Assembly (NCBI GenBank): GCA_002426795.1
Contig: DINQ01000016.1
Coordinates: 201,475 to 265,474, forward strand
Source of the DNA: Bacteroidales bacterium UBA5536
GTDB lineage: Bacteria > Bacteroidota > Bacteroidia > Bacteroidales > F082
Length of the DNA stretch: 64,000 nucleotides
Reading direction: 5' to 3'
Below, one piece after another: positions 27,448 through 37,038 of the stretch. Within the stretch, counting starts at the first letter, position 1. The number at the start of each line of letters is the position of its first letter. The notes under the pieces are model-generated. The model did no database searches. It was not told the DNA's origin and was given only the letters and a program-made list of their open reading frames with translations. A program made the position numbers and the translations under genes.

Positions 27448-30400
27448 ATGATGTTGAAAATGAATTTGTTAAACCAACTCAAATTTCATTGTTTGCTTCT
27501 TTGTATTTTAGTTGCTTCACTGTCTAGTGCAAACGCGCAGGAAGGTGATTCGGGACGAGACAAACAATTCAACCTTTTCGACTTGCAAAGTATTGATGCA
27601 AGGCTGCAATTTCTTTATGCAATCGACACTTCTTTGGTCCTTGATTTTAATTTGGGAGAGAAACCCGGGCTGATCAATATTGAGCCAATTTCTGCTCATG
27701 CAGATGAAAAGTGGCATCAAAACCTGGAAGACCTAATGTTTCTTCTTGACCAAAAAAGGGCACAATGGGATAAAGCAGAACTGGGTAATGAACGGATTAT
27801 CTGGCAGAATGCGCTGGGAAATAAAGTATACGATTTTGCTACGACTGATTTTCTGCGTAGTAATTATTGCGCAGATTCGGATCCTTTTTGTACAAGCGAG
27901 ACATATACTTTCCCTGCCGGAACAGGTGGAACTGCTGAAACCGGACCTTATTACGGTTGTTTGATTCAACAACCCAATCCAGCCTGGTATCACATGAAGA
28001 TCGGTGTTGCCGGATCGCTGACAATCACTATGTTTAGCACACCTTCACACGATATTGATTTTATTTGCTGGGGGCCTTTTGACGATCCTGTATTGCCATG
28101 CACTTCGGGTTTAACAGAAGATAAGGTGATAGACTGTAGTTATTCACTTGCGTCTACTGAAGATTGTGTGATACCAAACGCCATTCTCAACAAATATTAT
28201 ATTTTGCTGATTACCAATTTTTCGAATCAACCTTGCAATATCACTTTTCAGAAAACAGCAGGCACCGGGGAAACAGATTGCTCGATCGTTCCGCCGCCTA
28301 TCAGCAGCAATAGTCCTGTTTGCGTGGGTGAGCAACTACAACTGAGTGCTGAAAATGTGAATGGCGCTACTTTTTTATGGACTGGCCCAAATGGATTTAC
28401 TTCCACGCTGCAAAACCCTGTGATCAATAATGTTACAATGGCAAACGCCGGAACATATACTTTGGTCATCACAGTTGGGGGTGTGCAAAGCAACCCTGTA
28501 TCGCTTGAGGTAGTAATTAATCCGATGCCTATTCCTGACTTTACATTTAATGAAGCCTGTCTGGACGACCCAACCGTATTTACTGATGCCTCTACAACCA
28601 ATCCCCCATCGGGTCAAATTACTTCATGGATGTGGACATTTGGTGATGGGAGTGTTGCATCCGGACAAAACCAGACACACACTTATTCAGCTGCAGGAAA
28701 TTATCAGGTTACTTTGACCACATACACAGGCACTTCTGAATGCGCTCAAAGCATAACGAAGTCAGTGCTGGTTAAAATGAAAGCAGATGCCAATGCGGGA
28801 AACGACGTTACGATACCAAACGGGTGGACGACCAATTTGAATGGGTCAGCAGCGGGAGGTTCAGGCAATTATAGCTATCAGTGGGAGCCACAAGCTTTGG
28901 TTCAAAATCCAAATTCAGCGCAAACTTCTACAGTTCCTTTATCGGTCACAACTATGTTTACGCTTTCCGTCACTGACAATTCAGGAAGTTGTGTGGATGA
29001 AGACCAGGTGCTTGTTACAGTTACCGGCACACCGTTTTCTATTAATGTTGTTTCGGATCAGCCGGTTATCTGCGCTGGCGAATCAACAGTCTTACATGCC
29101 AATGCTTCCGGAGGGTCAGGGAATTACACTTATGTATGGACGAGCGTTCCAGTGGGATTTACCTCAAATTTGCCGAATCCAGTAGTAAGTCCTATCCTAA
29201 ATACGACTTATTATGTTTCTGTATTTGATGGTCAAAACACTCTAAATGGTCAGGTGTCAGTGGATGTTGGTGCGATTACGCAAGCCAATGCCGGACCAGA
29301 TATCACAATTCCAACTGGTTGGACAACAACTTTGGAGGGAAGTATCAGTGGAGGTTCTGGGAGCTATCAGATTGACTGGCAGCCACAGGCTTTATTGGTA
29401 AATCACACAGTGTTGCAGCCTGCAACCTTGCCTCTGAGCAATACGACGGTTTTTACCCTTAACATAACTGATAATGACGGAGGTTGCACAAGCACTGATC
29501 AGGTAGTCGTGACAGTAAGTGGGGGAGTACTCAGTGTGCAGGCAACAGCTTTCCCGGCAACCATTTGTCAAGGTTCTCAGAGCCAATTGTCCGCTTCTGT
29601 TACGGGGGGCTCAGGGACTTATTCATTTTTATGGACAACGGTGCCAGCTTCATCCTGGACTTCTAATTTGCAAAATCCTGTTGTAAGTCCAACGTCAACA
29701 ACAGTTTATCATGTTGTAGTGAATGATGGTCAAAATACGGTTGAGGACCAGCTTACGCTTACCGTTGGCGCAGTTTCAACTGCCAATGCTGGCCCAGATC
29801 TTACCATACCCGAAGGCACTTCAACACAATTGCTAGGTTCGGTTAGCGGGGGCTCTGGGGCATATTCAGTTAGCTGGACGCCTGAAAGCTTGCTTCTTAA
29901 TCCTACTTTGATTCAGCCGACCACAGTGCCTATGTTTGAGACCCATTTTTTTCAACTGACTGTCACAGACAACAGTTCGGGATGTTCAACGGTTGACCAA
30001 ATGACAGTGATTGTTTCGGGTATGCTGCTTGCGGCGACACCATACGCAGTCCCGGCAGAAATTTGTGTTGGACAATCATCACATTTATATGCAAATGCAA
30101 GTGGTGGCACTGGAAATTATACTTATATATGGACTTCTGATCCTCCCGGATTTACTTCTAACCTGGCAAATCCAACCGTTAGTCCAACTACGACTACCAA
30201 CTATATTTTGGAAGTGTTTGATGGTAGCAGCTCAGTCAGTGGGCAAACCATTGTAAATGTAGGTGCCTCCTCAATCGCCGATGCCGGACCTGATTTGGTT
30301 GCTGATTACGGATGGCCGGTCACATTACAAGGTCAGGTTATTGGTGATCAAAATTATAGCTTCATATGGTATAATGAAGACTTACTGGTGAATCCTGATC

Positions 30401-31803
30401 TGCTTACACCTCTAACGACTCCTCTTACTGGTCCTGCAACTTTTATCCTCACTGTAACCAATAACGAATCACAATGCACGACAACCGACCAGATGCAGGT
30501 AACAATCAGTGGAGGTCCTTTGGGCATAACCACTTATGCCAGTCCAACGACTATTTGCCAGGGCGAACAGGTGCAGCTCAACGTGATTTGTAATGGTGGT
30601 TCTGGAGCATACACATACCAATGGAATTCATCGAACGGTTTTACATCAAACCTGCAAAACCCAACAGTTGAACCCATGGCATCTTCAACTTACTTTATAA
30701 CAGTTTCGGATGGATTGAATTCGGTTTCAGATCAGCTTACCATAACGGTTAAACTAACACCTCAGGCAAATGCCGGTCCAAATATACCGATCAACGTTGG
30801 GACATGTGCAATTTTGCAGGGCAGTGCTTCTGGTGGAACCGGGAATTACATGTATCAATGGTCTCCGGCAGACTCGCTCAACAATCCTGGAGCTGATCAA
30901 CATCTGCCCCAGCCACAGACGAAAATCCTCAGGCACGATACGAAATTTACGCTATTGGTTAATGACCTTAACGGATGCAGCAGCGAGCCCTCTTCGATGT
31001 GGGTGCTTACTGGTGGAAGTGCTTTGTCATTGGTGGCAGAGGCCAGTGATGACGTTATTTGCAAAGGAAGCGCAACGCAACTGCTTGCTACTCCTTACGG
31101 AGGTTCAGGAAATTATACTTATCATTGGACGTCAAATAGCTCGACATGGGAATCAACGTTGCAAAATCCTGCGGTTTCTCCTGAATCATCCACAAACTAC
31201 ACCTTGGTCGTAAATGATGGTTTTTTGGATGTTTCGGCCCAGGTGGGCGTTACCGTTCATCTGCTGCCTGATGTGGATATTACCCCTGCCACATTTGTAC
31301 CTGTTGACAATACAATTTTTGTATGTGTGCGGGATTCTGTTATGCTGGATGCTGGCCCTGGTCTTCAATATCTCTGGATGAATGGGGCCACAAGCCGCAA
31401 ACAAAAGGCTTATACAAACGGCAATTGGATTGATATTCAAAACTGGTCTGTGCGAGTGACCGATCCGAATACAGGCTGCCAAAACCTGGATGATTTGGTT
31501 GTGTTTTTTGATTTCAATACATGTAACATTGGACTCGAAGAATTGGACCTGGCGAATCGGATCAAAGTTTTACCCAATCCTTCAACAGGGAGTTTTGTTC
31601 TGACTATGGATCGGTTTGCCGGAAGTGCAGTGATAGAAGTGTTTTCTTTAGTTGGAAAACCAGTCTTTTCGAAAGAAATATCGTTGTGTAGCGATTGTAA
31701 GAATACTATTTTGATCGATCTGTCCCAACATCCAGCAGGTGTTTACATGCTAGTTTTGAAATCAGATCACTTTGTTTTGTCCCGCAAACTAATAAAAAAA
31801 TAG
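27448..31803 (+). CDS. Giant secreted T9SS cargo with PKD and five-fold ~165-residue repeat
   Basis: 1451 residues. The start is ATG 27448 (27460 is also possible); the open frame begins at 27406. A signal peptide ends near SSANAQ. In order: a unique N-region; a domain with NPAWYHMKI, DIDFICWGPF and YYILLITNFSNQPC; an Ig-like domain; a PKD domain (WTFGDG); then five tandem pairs of beta-sandwich modules starting near 28786, 29278, 29776, 30270 and 30760, about 495 nt each. A segment with NGNWIDIQNWSV follows, then a T9SS type A sorting domain (LPNPSTGSF to RKLIKK). Probably a surface adhesin or matrix protein. Paralogue of the next gene. Confidence 0.93.
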   Translation: MMLKMNLLNQLKFHCLLLCILVASLSSANAQEGDSGRDKQFNLFDLQSIDARLQFLYAIDTSLVLDFNLGEKPGLINIEPISAHADEKWHQNLEDLMFLLDQKRAQWDKAELGNERIIWQNALGNKVYDFATTDFLRSNYCADSDPFCTSETYTFPAGTGGTAETGPYYGCLIQQPNPAWYHMKIGVAGSLTITMFSTPSHDIDFICWGPFDDPVLPCTSGLTEDKVIDCSYSLASTEDCVIPNAILNKYYILLITNFSNQPCNITFQKTAGTGETDCSIVPPPISSNSPVCVGEQLQLSAENVNGATFLWTGPNGFTSTLQNPVINNVTMANAGTYTLVITVGGVQSNPVSLEVVINPMPIPDFTFNEACLDDPTVFTDASTTNPPSGQITSWMWTFGDGSVASGQNQTHTYSAAGNYQVTLTTYTGTSECAQSITKSVLVKMKADANAGNDVTIPNGWTTNLNGSAAGGSGNYSYQWEPQALVQNPNSAQTSTVPLSVTTMFTLSVTDNSGSCVDEDQVLVTVTGTPFSINVVSDQPVICAGESTVLHANASGGSGNYTYVWTSVPVGFTSNLPNPVVSPILNTTYYVSVFDGQNTLNGQVSVDVGAITQANAGPDITIPTGWTTTLEGSISGGSGSYQIDWQPQALLVNHTVLQPATLPLSNTTVFTLNITDNDGGCTSTDQVVVTVSGGVLSVQATAFPATICQGSQSQLSASVTGGSGTYSFLWTTVPASSWTSNLQNPVVSPTSTTVYHVVVNDGQNTVEDQLTLTVGAVSTANAGPDLTIPEGTSTQLLGSVSGGSGAYSVSWTPESLLLNPTLIQPTTVPMFETHFFQLTVTDNSSGCSTVDQMTVIVSGMLLAATPYAVPAEICVGQSSHLYANASGGTGNYTYIWTSDPPGFTSNLANPTVSPTTTTNYILEVFDGSSSVSGQTIVNVGASSIADAGPDLVADYGWPVTLQGQVIGDQNYSFIWYNEDLLVNPDLLTPLTTPLTGPATFILTVTNNESQCTTTDQMQVTISGGPLGITTYASPTTICQGEQVQLNVICNGGSGAYTYQWNSSNGFTSNLQNPTVEPMASSTYFITVSDGLNSVSDQLTITVKLTPQANAGPNIPINVGTCAILQGSASGGTGNYMYQWSPADSLNNPGADQHLPQPQTKILRHDTKFTLLVNDLNGCSSEPSSMWVLTGGSALSLVAEASDDVICKGSATQLLATPYGGSGNYTYHWTSNSSTWESTLQNPAVSPESSTNYTLVVNDGFLDVSAQVGVTVHLLPDVDITPATFVPVDNTIFVCVRDSVMLDAGPGLQYLWMNGATSRKQKAYTNGNWIDIQNWSVRVTDPNTGCQNLDDLVVFFDFNTCNIGLEELDLANRIKVLPNPSTGSFVLTMDRFAGSAVIEVFSLVGKPVFSKEISLCSDCKNTILIDLSQHPAGVYMLVLKSDHFVLSRKLIKK

Positions 31804-32039
31804 CAGAGCTTGTATTTTTAATTTTACGAATAGTTTGAGTTATATATATCATTGAATAACAGTTTATAACAATGAAATAAAGCTAATCTTAACTTCATGT
31901 TGATTAAGGTTGATTGTATTATTCAGCTCCAAATCAGAAAAAAAAATGGTTTAATTTTTTCATTATTGTTAATTTTCGCCCCTGAAAAGGGTTTAGGATC
32001 GCCTCTTTTTTGACTTATTATTTACACAAAGCCTTATTC

Positions 32040-34928
32040 ATGAGATACCAAATAAGTAGGTTTGGTTCGTTATGCGGACTTATTTTTTTATTCATTGTTT
32101 TCACCAGCACCATGGTTTTTGCACAAGCTTCATCAGGAGTATTCGCTAATAAAGGAAATGCGGTTGAGGCAGATATGCTGCAAATACAATCCCTGAGCCT
32201 AAGGATGAGCCTGTACGATGCGCTGAGGTCCGATAAGCTGATCAACCTTGACGAAAGCATAAATGGAAAGTTTGTCACAAAATGGAATTTGGAATCTCAG
32301 AATGACCTGTTAGCCTATTTACAGGAAAAGTATGAAAAACTTTATCTGGAAGATTTAGAGCGTGATAAGTATGCCTCTGGAGAATTGATGGAGAATCTGA
32401 TGCAAACCTATGGTAACCAGTTGATGAATCGGGTGATGGGACGTGAAACTGTCAACGACTCCTGCAGAAGATCGCTTCCGTTTTGTACCACTAATATCTA
32501 CACTTTTCCTGCTGGCGTCAACTCAGGTTCTGCTGAGGCTGGCAATGCCTATGGATGCCTAAATTCACAACCCAATCCGGCATGGTATCACATGAAAATA
32601 TTGACCCCCGGCCAGATTACCATCAAAATGCAAAGTGCCCCACTGGAAGACATCGATTATATTGTATGGGGTCCGTTTACCGATCCGGTTATGCCATGTA
32701 GTGGTGGACTGACAGCAAGTAAAATAGTGTCTTGTAGCTATTCTGGTAATGCAATCGAATATGCAAACATTCCTAATGGGCAAACAGGCCAGTATTATAT
32801 CCTCTTGATTACCAATTTTTCTAACCAGCCTTGCGAGATCACTTTCTCAAAAACTGGAGGAACCGGCGAAACAGACTGTACCATTTTGCCTCCTCCTATC
32901 AGCAGCAACAGCCCGGTATGCTATGGCGACGACCTTCATTTATACGCAGAAACCTATCCCAGCGCAACCTATAGCTGGACAGGCCCCAACGGTTTTACAA
33001 GTAATCTGCAAAATCCCACGATTTCATCTCCGGATTTCAGCTATGCTGGCACTTACTCACTTGAAATTACAGTGGACAATATCACATCTGATCCTATTCA
33101 ACTAGAAGTGATTATTGCTGCCTTGTCGTCTCCTGATTTCGATTTTACGGATGTTTGCTATGGCAATCCGAATGAGTTTTTTGATCAAAGCTCTGTGAAT
33201 CCTCCAAATTATGAAATTACTTCCAGGTTATGGAATTTTGGTGATGGCTCAAATGCCAATGTCGTCAATCCACAGCATACTTACAGTGAGCCCGGAACTT
33301 ATGATGTAACTCTGACAACTTACACTGGATTGCAATATTGCTCAAGGTCTGTCACCAAGCAAGTCACGGTTTCGGAGTATCCTTATGTAAATGCTGGTGA
33401 AGACCAGGAAATTGCCAATGGCTGGACTACCACACTGGAAGGAGAAACCAATGGTGGCTCTGGTGATTTAACCATTCAATGGGAGCCACAGGACAAAGTG
33501 GTAAACCCAAACTCAGCAACCACACCCACGGTTGCTCTTACACAAACAACACTCTTTACTTTAACGGTAACTGACAATCTTACAGGCTGCACCGAAACGG
33601 ATCAGGTTGTTGTGAATGTTACAGGTGGTGCCTTGTTTGTGCAAACTATTGCCACACCTGATGTAATATGTCTGGGAGAAGCTGTTCAGCTCAATGCCTT
33701 GCCAAGCGGTGGTGCAGGAGATTACACCATCACCTGGAGCTCAAACCCGGCTGGTTTCAATTCAAATATTCCTGATCCGGTTGTTGAACCCACACAAACA
33801 ACTACCTATACAGTTCAGGTTTTTGATGGCCAAATAACAGCAAGCAGTGCGGTAACTGTTACAGTTAAACCAATGCCCTCGGCACATGCAGGTCCTGATA
33901 AAACCATCAATGTTGGGACGGCTGTTTATCTTGATGGCTCAGGAAGTGGCGGATCCGGAACTTATACCTACAATTGGACACCTGCCGACTCGCTGAATAA
34001 TCCCCAAACAGATCCTTTTCTGCCGAATCCGCTCACAAAATTGCTGAACGTGCCAACTACCTATCAATTAACTGTTCACGATGCCAATGGATGCGTAAGT
34101 CAAACAGATGCAGTAACAGTTTTTACAGGTGGCGATTATCTCGCAGTTTTTGCTCAGACAGAAGACGAAGTAATCTGCTTCGGAAAGGAAACCCAACTTT
34201 CTGCTACAGCTCTGGGTGGAAGCGGTGCATACACCTATAGCTGGAGTGCCAATAACAGCGGTTGGACCTCAACAGAAACAACACCTATCGTTGGTCCCGC
34301 TTCAACAACCATTTATACTGTTGTGGCCAACGATGGCTTTAAAAATGTGACAGACCAGGTAACAGTAGTTGTTAATCCACTGCCGGTCGTCGACATCAAA
34401 CCAGCGACTATAGATTGGTATGCACCGGACACAATAAATCTTTGTGTACGCGATTCAGTGTGGCTCGATGCCGGGGCGAATATGGAATACATATGGTCTA
34501 ATGGAGACAATGACAGGAAGATTCGTGTCACGACCAATGGAAACTGGATCGATTTTCAGACCTGGTCGGTTGAAGTGACAAATCCGGTAACCGGTTGTGT
34601 TAATTATGATACATTGACAATTTTCTTTGACTTTAACGCATGTAATATTGGTTTGAATGAACTGGATGATGTGTCGCAATCGATTATAGTTTCTCCAAAT
34701 CCGGCCACTGAGAGTGTGAGAATCAGATCTGCAGAGTTGAAAGAAAGAGGAAGTTTATATCTGCTGACACTTGACGGCAAACTTGTTCGTGAAGTCAATA
34801 TGCCAGGAAATTCAAAAAGTGGCTTAAACTATCAACTCGATCTTCACAATGTGGACGCTGGCTCCTATTTACTCCTGTTCCGTTCGGCGAAAAAAATGGC
34901 GTCCAAACAATTGATCATTGTGAAATAA
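32040..34928 (+). CDS. Secreted T9SS cargo, short-repeat paralogue
   Basis: 963 residues. The start is ATG 32040 with signal peptide to ~VFAQA; the frame opens with TTG at 32010. Same order as its upstream paralogue: NPAWYHMKI/YIVWGPF/YYILLITNFSNQPC domain, Ig-like, PKD (WNFGDG), then only two copies of the ~165-residue repeat (from ~33385 and ~33878), the NGNWIDFQTWSV segment and a T9SS type A sorting domain (VSPNPATES to KQLIIVK). Tandem duplication followed by repeat gain or loss explains the pair. Preceded by 236 bp of AT-rich DNA with only a near-consensus -7 box (TAATTTTC, 31970). Confidence 0.93.
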   Translation: MRYQISRFGSLCGLIFLFIVFTSTMVFAQASSGVFANKGNAVEADMLQIQSLSLRMSLYDALRSDKLINLDESINGKFVTKWNLESQNDLLAYLQEKYEKLYLEDLERDKYASGELMENLMQTYGNQLMNRVMGRETVNDSCRRSLPFCTTNIYTFPAGVNSGSAEAGNAYGCLNSQPNPAWYHMKILTPGQITIKMQSAPLEDIDYIVWGPFTDPVMPCSGGLTASKIVSCSYSGNAIEYANIPNGQTGQYYILLITNFSNQPCEITFSKTGGTGETDCTILPPPISSNSPVCYGDDLHLYAETYPSATYSWTGPNGFTSNLQNPTISSPDFSYAGTYSLEITVDNITSDPIQLEVIIAALSSPDFDFTDVCYGNPNEFFDQSSVNPPNYEITSRLWNFGDGSNANVVNPQHTYSEPGTYDVTLTTYTGLQYCSRSVTKQVTVSEYPYVNAGEDQEIANGWTTTLEGETNGGSGDLTIQWEPQDKVVNPNSATTPTVALTQTTLFTLTVTDNLTGCTETDQVVVNVTGGALFVQTIATPDVICLGEAVQLNALPSGGAGDYTITWSSNPAGFNSNIPDPVVEPTQTTTYTVQVFDGQITASSAVTVTVKPMPSAHAGPDKTINVGTAVYLDGSGSGGSGTYTYNWTPADSLNNPQTDPFLPNPLTKLLNVPTTYQLTVHDANGCVSQTDAVTVFTGGDYLAVFAQTEDEVICFGKETQLSATALGGSGAYTYSWSANNSGWTSTETTPIVGPASTTIYTVVANDGFKNVTDQVTVVVNPLPVVDIKPATIDWYAPDTINLCVRDSVWLDAGANMEYIWSNGDNDRKIRVTTNGNWIDFQTWSVEVTNPVTGCVNYDTLTIFFDFNACNIGLNELDDVSQSIIVSPNPATESVRIRSAELKERGSLYLLTLDGKLVREVNMPGNSKSGLNYQLDLHNVDAGSYLLLFRSAKKMASKQLIIVK

Positions 34929-34966
34929 ATGCCTTGCAACAGTTTGAATCTTATCCCATCACTCTT

Positions 34967-36910
34967 ATGAGAAAGTGTTTTATTCGCGTTTCGTCATTAA
35001 TGGTTCTTCTACTTTTGGTTAACCATGTGTTTTCGCAAGACAAAACGGATTGTGATTATGTGCTGCCCGGCCAAACTTTTAATTGGACGTTTGGTGACAA
35101 GGCCTTATTGCAGTTCTCAGAAGATGGAGTTGCTAGCAGCGCCATGCCGGGTTCTATCGATATCCCCAAAGGTGTAAGTACGATTAGCGATGAAAACGGG
35201 AATCTGCTTTTTTTTACTGATGGTATTAGGGTTTATTCAAGCGGTTTCTTTTTTATGAATGATGCAACAGATTTGCAAGGAAATCCACTCGCCAACCAAT
35301 CTTCGCTTTTTGTTCCATCTACCGGAAATCCAGACAAATACTTTCTTTTTACGGCTGATCTGTATGTGCCTCCGGTATATACAAATGGTATCAGATTTTC
35401 GGTTATTGAACGCTTAAGTACAGGTTGGACCATCACCGAAAAAAACACCTTACTACTCTCGCAAAATACCCAAAAACTGGCTGCAGTTAAACATGCAAAT
35501 GGTATTGATTATTGGGTTGTTACGCATGGTTTTGGAAGTGAAAAGGGAGGGAGTTATTATGCTTTTCTGGTAACATCAGACAGCATAGTCATGGAGCCGG
35601 TCGAAAGCATTGTTGGAGAACGACACGAAGGCGATTTTAACAACAATGGTGGCTATATGAAAATTAGTCCTGATGGACGCCGCATCGCCCTGGCTGTCCC
35701 TGAAGCTGGTTTGGTTGAGCTTGCAGATTTTAATACAGAAACCGGACAGGTTTCGAATCCAGTTCACAATACTTCTGTCTCTTATCCTTATGCGCTGGGA
35801 GTGGAGTTTTCAGGTGACAGCAAAATGCTTTATCTCACAACAAATCCATTAAGTGGTTCAGCCAACATGCTGTATCAGTTTGATCTGGAGCAAAGTGGCT
35901 TGTCAAATCCAACCGAACTTGCTTCTTATGCTCCATCGGATGGCAGGCAATTAGGGGCATTGCAGCTTGCAGCCGACGGAAGGATTTACGTTGCCAATTT
36001 TGGAGCCTCTCTTGCTTCGGTAAGTGAGCTAGGTGTAATTTATAACCCTGAAAGGGCTGGTGCTGCATGTAATTTTAATAGACTGGATGGTTTTCCAAAT
36101 AATGGTCTAACGCTCAACGGCTCTGGTAGTAAGGAGGGTTTGCCCAATTTTGTCAGTACTTTGTTTGATTTGCCCTATTTCTGGTGGACCAATCATTGTC
36201 ACACACATATTACGACATTCAGATTTCAGAATGAGTCCAACAATGGACAGGTGAATTGGTCTTTCAACGATGGAATGGCAACGGACAATCAGCTTAGAGG
36301 ACAGCATACATTTTCTGAGCCAGGCATTTACAACGTAGTTGTATCAGAAGAAATCGAAGGAGAAACTTACACACATAGTCGCCAGATTGAAATATTTGCA
36401 CTGCCTCCTGTGGAAATTGGGAACGGTGCCGATACGATTTACATCCTGCCAAACTCATCTATCACGCTCGATGCGGGCGATTATGATGCGTACGTGTGGG
36501 AGCCTGATTTGAGCGATTCTCGCTACCTGGATGTAGATCAGGAAGGCTTGTATGCAGTTACTGTAACGGATTCTAATTGCTGCTCGAATCGCGATGAAGT
36601 CTTTGTGAAATATGCCAATCTGTTCATGCCCAATGCATTTCGTCCTGGAAGCTCCGTTACTCAAAATAGTGTTTTTAAGGCCTTGGGTCCTGTTTTTGCC
36701 CTGAATAATTTCCGTCTATTGATATACAATCGGTGGGGTCAGCAGGTTTTCGAAACGACAGATGCTCTCGAAGGTTGGGATGGAAGCTTTGGAGGAGAAG
36801 ATGCGCAGGCCGGCACTTACGTTTGGATGGTGAGCTATGAAAGCAGAGCCAGCAGGTTTCAGGAAGCGCAAAAAGTCGTTCAGAGAGGTGTTGTCAACCT
36901 AATCCGTTAA
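34967..36910 (+). CDS. Secreted protein with PKD and gliding-motility-type (T9SS type B) C-terminus
   Basis: 647 residues. The start is ATG 34967 with signal peptide to ~VFSQD; an in-frame TTG lies at 34934. Residues ~25-400 look like a beta-propeller (repeated NGNLLFFTDG, DGRRIALAV, DGRIYVANFG patterns). Residues ~415-480 are PKD-like (GQVNWSFNDG, HTFSEPGIYNV). The last ~95 residues carry the type B sorting signature (MPNAFRPGS, LLIYNRWGQQVFET, GWDGSF, AGTYVWMVSY, ending NLIR). It lies 38 bases after the preceding paralogue and probably shares its transcript. Role in the cell surface or matrix inferred from class only. Confidence 0.92.
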   Translation: MRKCFIRVSSLMVLLLLVNHVFSQDKTDCDYVLPGQTFNWTFGDKALLQFSEDGVASSAMPGSIDIPKGVSTISDENGNLLFFTDGIRVYSSGFFFMNDATDLQGNPLANQSSLFVPSTGNPDKYFLFTADLYVPPVYTNGIRFSVIERLSTGWTITEKNTLLLSQNTQKLAAVKHANGIDYWVVTHGFGSEKGGSYYAFLVTSDSIVMEPVESIVGERHEGDFNNNGGYMKISPDGRRIALAVPEAGLVELADFNTETGQVSNPVHNTSVSYPYALGVEFSGDSKMLYLTTNPLSGSANMLYQFDLEQSGLSNPTELASYAPSDGRQLGALQLAADGRIYVANFGASLASVSELGVIYNPERAGAACNFNRLDGFPNNGLTLNGSGSKEGLPNFVSTLFDLPYFWWTNHCHTHITTFRFQNESNNGQVNWSFNDGMATDNQLRGQHTFSEPGIYNVVVSEEIEGETYTHSRQIEIFALPPVEIGNGADTIYILPNSSITLDAGDYDAYVWEPDLSDSRYLDVDQEGLYAVTVTDSNCCSNRDEVFVKYANLFMPNAFRPGSSVTQNSVFKALGPVFALNNFRLLIYNRWGQQVFETTDALEGWDGSFGGEDAQAGTYVWMVSYESRASRFQEAQKVVQRGVVNLIR

Positions 36911-37038
36911 GTCCGTAACGGGAGTAGTTTTCAATTTTTAATGGAATATTTCGTTCCTATTTTTTTCATTGCCGAAAAGTGATTTGGCATTGGCGGGTTG
37001 CTGTTTTCTGCGTAATTTAGCTCGATCAAAGCATAATC

